Program-made: the position numbers and the translations under genes | DNA from: Guillardia theta CCMP2712 | Taxonomy: Eukaryota; Cryptophyceae; Pyrenomonadales; Geminigeraceae | Direction: 5' to 3' | Assembly: GCF_000315625.1 (NCBI RefSeq) | Contig: NW_005434662.1 | Coordinates: 983,701-1,039,839, forward strand | Length of the DNA: 56,139 nucleotides | In this document: positions 51,739-56,139 of the stretch, one piece after another | Layout of the letters: every line of letters starts with the position of its first letter | Numbering within the stretch: position 1 is the stretch's first letter | Notes under the pieces: generated by a model | Told to the model about the DNA's origin: nothing | Databases searched by the model: none | Seen by the model: the letters and a program-made list of their open reading frames with translations, nothing else

Positions 51739-53170
51739 TCACGAGGCAGCAGTTCGTCGACTGCGGATCACCAGGTAGGCGGTAAGAAGCGCTGCCGCAG
51801 CGCAGACTCCAACGAGGCTCAGGCTGGTCGCGGAAGGAAATGAAGTCTCGGGTGCCGGCCTAGCTTGCGGTTCTGTATCCTCAGAGGTTGGAGCAGACTT
51901 GCTTTTTGTCTTCTTTCGCTTCTTCTTCTTCTTCTTCGCTTCGGCGGAGGACGGCACCTGTTCCTCTGTCTCCTTCACCTCCTCCACCTCCTCCGGATTT
52001 GCGACTTTCGGAGCAGGCGCCACACTCTTCGCCTGCTCGTTCTTTACACGCCGGGACTGTTGGCTGCCTTGCCTGCTCCCCCTCTTCAAGTTTGACACCA
52101 GCTCGCGCGTGTTGAGCGCCGAGGCCTCTGGCATGCTGGTTGACAGGGCGTTGTCCGGCAGATCAGCCAGCCAGTCAGGCAACGGGTCGATCACCATCTT
52201 GTCTGCGTGCTCAGCGAACCTTTCCTTCCAAAGGAGAGGGACGTTGTACATATCTCGAAGTTGCAGCAGCATCTGGCGCTGAACTACGGTGTCGTACTCC
52301 AAGGTGATGGCTTCGGTGAACAGCTCACGTGCCTCCACGAAGTCCATTCGAGACTTCCCAGCGTCACCCTGCACCACAGCTCGCGACTGCAGGGCGAGCG
52401 ACAGGATGGTCAGCGCCTCGGTGCTTCGCTCGATCTCGAGACAATTTCTCAGCCGGGTTATCGCCTGCTCCACCAACTGTGTCGAGTTACCCACGTCATA
52501 CTGTGAGAGCTCAAGCAGGGAACGCGCGTACGACTTGAGCAGGTTCGGGTCCTCGGGGCTCTTCTTCAGCTTCAGCTCTAGCGCAGCGTGCTGCTCCTGC
52601 ACCATCTGCACGTACTCCTGCAACTGCTCCTCCTGAGTCTTCCCCTGCATCCGCTTTGCTGTTTCTTGCACATTCGCTCGCTCCTCGTACGCATTCTCCG
52701 GTGTCGCGATGACGCCAATGTGCGGGTATCGCTTTGCCCCCTTGCTGAAGCACAGCTTGCACTTGGAGAAGTACTGCTCAGCCTGCTTGTCGTCCTCCTC
52801 GTACAGGAAGTTGATGTAAAAGACACTGCCAAGCTGAAAGCAACAGTAAGCAAGCATGCAAGCGCCCGTGCACAGCTAGATCACAGCTCACCTGAAATAT
52901 TGCATAGTCTCCGTTAGAGGTCATCGCATCCGGGTTGATCTTCATCGCCTTGTTGAGCTTGTCCCTCGACTCGCGCAGCATCTCCTTCTTCCTCTTTATG
53001 TCGCCCTCTGCCATTGCAAGATACGTGAGGGTACAACCCCATTCTACCAGCGCCGAATCGTTGTCGGGATCCCTCTTGTGTGCAGCCTTGCAGTAATCCA
53101 CCTTTGACTTGAGAACGTTGATGTATTCCTCCTCTCCCTCCTGCATCCTTGTGCCCAATTGAGCGTTCAT
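51739..53170 (-). CDS. tail-anchored TPR-like protein, possibly plant-type TOM20
   Basis: Two exons in frame: 53170-52892 and 52833-51739; 457 aa. TPR-like helices are visible: SALVEWGCTLTYLAMAEGD, SRDKLNKAMKINPDAM, FYINFLYEEDDKQAEQYF, LLKSYARSLLELSQYDVG and AITRLRNCLEIERST. A Lys-rich stretch (AKKKKKKRKKTKSK) precedes a single C-terminal membrane helix (LSLVGVCAAAALLTAYLVI) and a short basic tail, the layout of a tail-anchored outer-mitochondrial-membrane protein. TPR at the N-terminus with a C-terminal anchor resembles plant TOM20, but the protein is much longer than plant TOM20 (about 200 aa). Function is therefore tentative. Confidence 0.7.
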
Positions 53171-54475
53171 GTTGTCGCGCTTGTCGATTCACACGACTCT
53201 CTTATCTCATCCAACCAGTACTGCAAGCAGGTGTGAGGGAAACAACAAGGAAACCCTTCCAACCCTTCCTCCTCTCTCTTTCTGGCGACGTAACAGCGCA
53301 CTTCTACAAAACACATCTTGTTCGACAAAGTGAAACTTGCAAAACTTGTAAAACTCAGAAACCTGGAACCTCCTCTCGACACACTCTTGTATTCACTCTT
53401 CTTCCTCGTTCTCTCATCACGGCTCGTTCTGCATCTTCATTCTCTCCTCCTCCTCTTCTTCCTCCTCTTCCTCCTCTTCGTTGCGTCCGCATTGCCTGCG
53501 ATCAATGTCCCCGCATGCAGCTATAAGGACAACACCCTCTCCAACAGTTTTTTTTTATATACTACCCCACCACCTTTTGACCTCAAAAAGAATTGAAAAA
53601 TAGGGGTACTTATAATCTCCTCCCTTAAATTTTTTTGAAAGCACAGTTGAACAGCGGGGATGAGGGCCTTGCATACTCAATGACCAGGGGGTTAGGGTAC
53701 CTACCCCTACTTACTTTTTAAGCTTCGTACCCCCCTTGTGGACGGATACAAAGGGGTACAACGCTACTGGTGTTCTGTGTATAGTCTACTGTGGGTAGTA
53801 ATGAAAGGGGGGTACGTTTCGTGGGGGTGGTGATGTCCTTCTTCAACCGTAGGGTGGGGTAGTGGCAACTTGAACCAACTGACGGCGAGTGAAATGCAGT
53901 GGTGGAGAAGAGGAAAGGAGAAGATGCTGATGCTGATGATGACGATGGCGAACAAAATGGAGGGAAATTTATGATTTACAATGTCTAGGATGATAATAGT
54001 AGTGATGATACGGCTGTGGATGATGTGTGTTGAAGAAAGACCATGGAAGAGGAAGAGGAAGTGGACTAAAAGAGAGAGGAGTGAAGTGAAGGGATGCAGA
54101 CTGTGGAGCGAGGGGGATTTGTGAGGATGACACCGAAGAAAGTGATAAGTGAAGAAAGTTTCACGCAATGAACATGGGAAGAGAGAAGAATCAGACGTAG
54201 CACTGCGGGAACGTGAGTTCCCCCATGTTGAGAGGTCAACGGGTTGTGTTGGGCGCAGGTTGATGTGAAGGGGCGGTATGAGGAAGGCAAGGCACGAGTA
54301 ATACGAGGCAGACGCGAGGAAAGTGGGAGACGCCGCCATGGAGTGATCTGGTACAAGAGAGTTCGATACCTGCACAAGAGTCGATTCATTCGAGATATGT
54401 ATAAGTGATCGATGCCATTGTGACTGGTTGGCTCGCAGGTTTTCCTAGCGGCGTCACTGGCAGGTTCCTGCAAAC
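53171..54475. other. divergent intergenic region with G-rich island
   Basis: Between the 5' ends of the TPR gene (minus) and DRC4 (plus). Contains a CT-rich block near 53395-53490, an AT-rich stretch with a T run near 53548, GGGGTA island 7, and ordinary sequence leading to the DRC4 start. No gene seen. Confidence 0.45.
53570..53850. repeat. GGGGTA-rich island 7
   Basis: Mixed-strand GGGGTA and TACCCC words (AGGGGTACTT, CTACCCCTACTT, AAAGGGGTACAAC, GGGGGGTACG). Non-coding, between divergent genes. Confidence 0.45.
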
Positions 54476-56082
54476 ATGCAGATCTTCATTCGTAACTTGC
54501 ATGGCGTTTCGCTCCCCCTCCGAGTCTGTGAGGACGACAGCATCGCGCGGGTGAAGCAGCAGCTAGAAGAGCGTGAAGAGGTATCGTGGGATGAACAGAG
54601 GCTGGTGTACAACGGATACGAACTAGAGGACGAGACCCTACTGAGCGAACTTGAGCTCGTGCCCGGCTGTACCCTCAGTCTGCACGCGTCGCTCAGAGGA
54701 GGTATGCCGAAGAAGAAGGGAGGGAAGAAGGGAGGAAAGAAGGGAGGGAAGGAGGGGAAGGGAGAGAAGGGAGCGGCGGAGGACGACGGGCTGGAGGGAC
54801 AAAGCGTGGAGGAGCTGAAGGGTCAGATCCATGACATGAAGGATGGGCTGAGGAAGGAGATGGAGGAGCGAAACTACTTCCAGCTGGAGCGAGACAAGAT
54901 CAACACTTTCTGGGAGATTACCAAGAAGGAGCTGGAGGAGAAGAAAGCGGAGCTGAGGAACAAGGATAGGGAAATGGAGGAGATGGAGGAGAGACATCAG
55001 GTGGAGATCAAAGTGTACAAGCAGAAGGTGAAGCACTTGCTGTACGAGCACCAGAACAGCATCACTCAGCTGAAGACGGACCTGGAGATGGCGACGAAGC
55101 TGCTGCAGGACGAGCACAGAAACAGGGAGAAGGAGCTGAAAGACGACAAGAGGAGCCTGAAGCTCGAGCTGAAGGAGCTCGAGCTTGCGCATGAAGACTT
55201 TGTGCGGAACTTGAAGGAGTCGCACGACAAGCAGATCACGCACCTCCGGTCAGAGTTCGAGCAGCAGGCGAAGGAGCTGCAGGGGAAGTACGAGAAGAAG
55301 ATGAAGAATCTGCGAGAAGAGCTGGTGATGATGATGATGATGATGGGGAGGAGGAGGAACTGACAACTTGTTGCAGGAGGGGAGGAGGAAACTAGAGATT
55401 CATGAGGTGGAGGAGAGGAAGAATTTTCATATCAACGAGCTGATGAAGAAGCATGAGAAAGCATTCGGGTAAGGGATGAAGAAGAGAGTGGAGGGAGAAG
55501 AATAATGATGGCTTTTGTTGTCCTCCTTCTCATTTTCGCACCATTCTTCTCTTTTCCATCCCTTGTCCTTGTCATTATTCGTCTTTGTTGAGAGATGCAG
55601 AGTTTGAGCAGGAAGGAGAAGTGAAGAACGATTGTTTCAATCCTGATCGACTTTTCTCCTCAGCGAGATCAAGAATTATTACAATGACATCACGCACAAC
55701 AATCTGGATCTTATCAAGTCTCTCAAGGAGGAAGTTGCAGACATGAAGAAGAAGGAAGCCACAAACGAGAAGCTCATGTGACATGCTGTGTTCACAACCT
55801 TTCGTCTGCGATGACTCTGTTGTCCCCCAAGGTTTGAGATCGCACAGGAGAACAAGAGATTGTCCGAGCCACTCACAAGAGCTCTCAAGGAGGTGAGGGA
55901 GATGTGATGTGATGTGATGTGATGTGATGTGATGTGATGTGATGTGATGTGATGTGATGTGATGTGACGTGATGTGATGTGATGTGCAGTATGCACTCTC
56001 GACAGATCTGATGACAACACTTCAGGTTGAGCTTCTTCGTCACGAGTTGTCAAACTACGACAAGGACAAACTTTCTCTCCAG
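54476..56082 (+). CDS. DRC4: ubiquitin-like domain fused to DRC4/GAS8, 3' end outside window
   Basis: Subunit 4 of the nexin-dynein regulatory complex, a coiled-coil linker between axonemal doublets, here preceded by a ubiquitin-like domain. Exons in frame: 54476-55324, 55377-55468, 55664-55777, 55832-55892, 56026-56082, continuing to the right. Residues 1-76 align with ubiquitin without gaps (start MQIF, QRLVYNG at the beta-3 position, ELED, end LRGG); residue 77 is Met and opens [11 protein letters not shown], which looks like the native GAS8 N-terminus. Then come the hallmark blocks [94 protein letters not shown] and [13 protein letters not shown]. The fusion lies within one exon, so it is not a splicing artefact. 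Only one of ubiquitin's seven Lys positions (27) is Lys. Confidence 0.93.
55898..55988 (+). repeat. GATGT pentanucleotide array in DRC4 intron
   Basis: About 18 GATGT units with one GACGT variant, filling the start of the intron between the exons ending at 55892 and starting at 56026. Confidence 0.9.
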
Positions 56083-56139
56083 GTGAGTCTGATGGCAGAA
56101 GACTTATATCCTCCCTCCTCACTTCTCCTTCCTCCCTCC

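Noticed and set aside
1-56139. tRNA, rRNA, CRISPR arrays or transposase genes
   Set aside because: None was recognised on reading; repeats present are microsatellites, short tandem repeats and irregular islands. A tRNAscan or Rfam search would settle small RNAs.

Overview
The window is nuclear DNA from a eukaryote. Nearly every gene is split by short introns (about 35 to 110 nt, GT-AG with a few GC-AG), exon phases join cleanly, and the products are eukaryotic: protein geranylgeranyltransferase beta, CDC50, KNL2, MIA40, TTLL polyglutamylase and DRC4. Two ciliary proteins (TTLL9-like, DRC4), a plant-type tail-anchored TPR protein, an mTERF protein, about 50% GC, dense gene packing and many simple repeats suggest a flagellated unicellular alga. 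A cryptophyte such as Guillardia theta fits best, but the species is an inference. All exon models were built by hand from reading frames and splice sites.

Layout, left to right: an EF-hand phosphoinositide kinase (minus, running off the left edge); PGGT1B (plus); an orphan gene (minus); a two-part G-rich/GC-rich island; a very large secreted subtilase (plus); a polypyrimidine/polypurine tract; RNase H1 (plus); a coiled-coil protein (plus) meeting an mTERF protein (minus) tail to tail; a pentanucleotide array; a type II membrane protein (plus) converging on an organelle-targeted orphan (minus); a GC-rich island; CDC50 (minus); another GC-rich island; KNL2 (plus); mS23 and an orphan (minus); a long G-rich then C-rich island; an ankyrin protein (plus) converging on a membrane-anchored GH18 protein (minus); TTLL9 (plus); MIA40 (minus); a weak small gene; a 675-aa membrane protein (minus); a second two-part island; a tail-anchored TPR protein (minus); and DRC4 (plus, running off the right edge).

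The genes do not form a pathway; they are neighbouring housekeeping, ciliary, mitochondrial and secretory genes. The most striking observation is that the DRC4 gene begins with an exactly 76-residue ubiquitin-like domain ending in LRGG, placed directly before what looks like the native DRC4 start methionine. Also notable are an EF-hand/PIP-kinase fusion, a subtilase with Asp at the oxyanion position plus a C-terminal EF-hand and membrane segment, and two recurring classes of intergenic islands (GGGGTA-rich and CCGG-rich) that mostly lie upstream of gene 5' ends.
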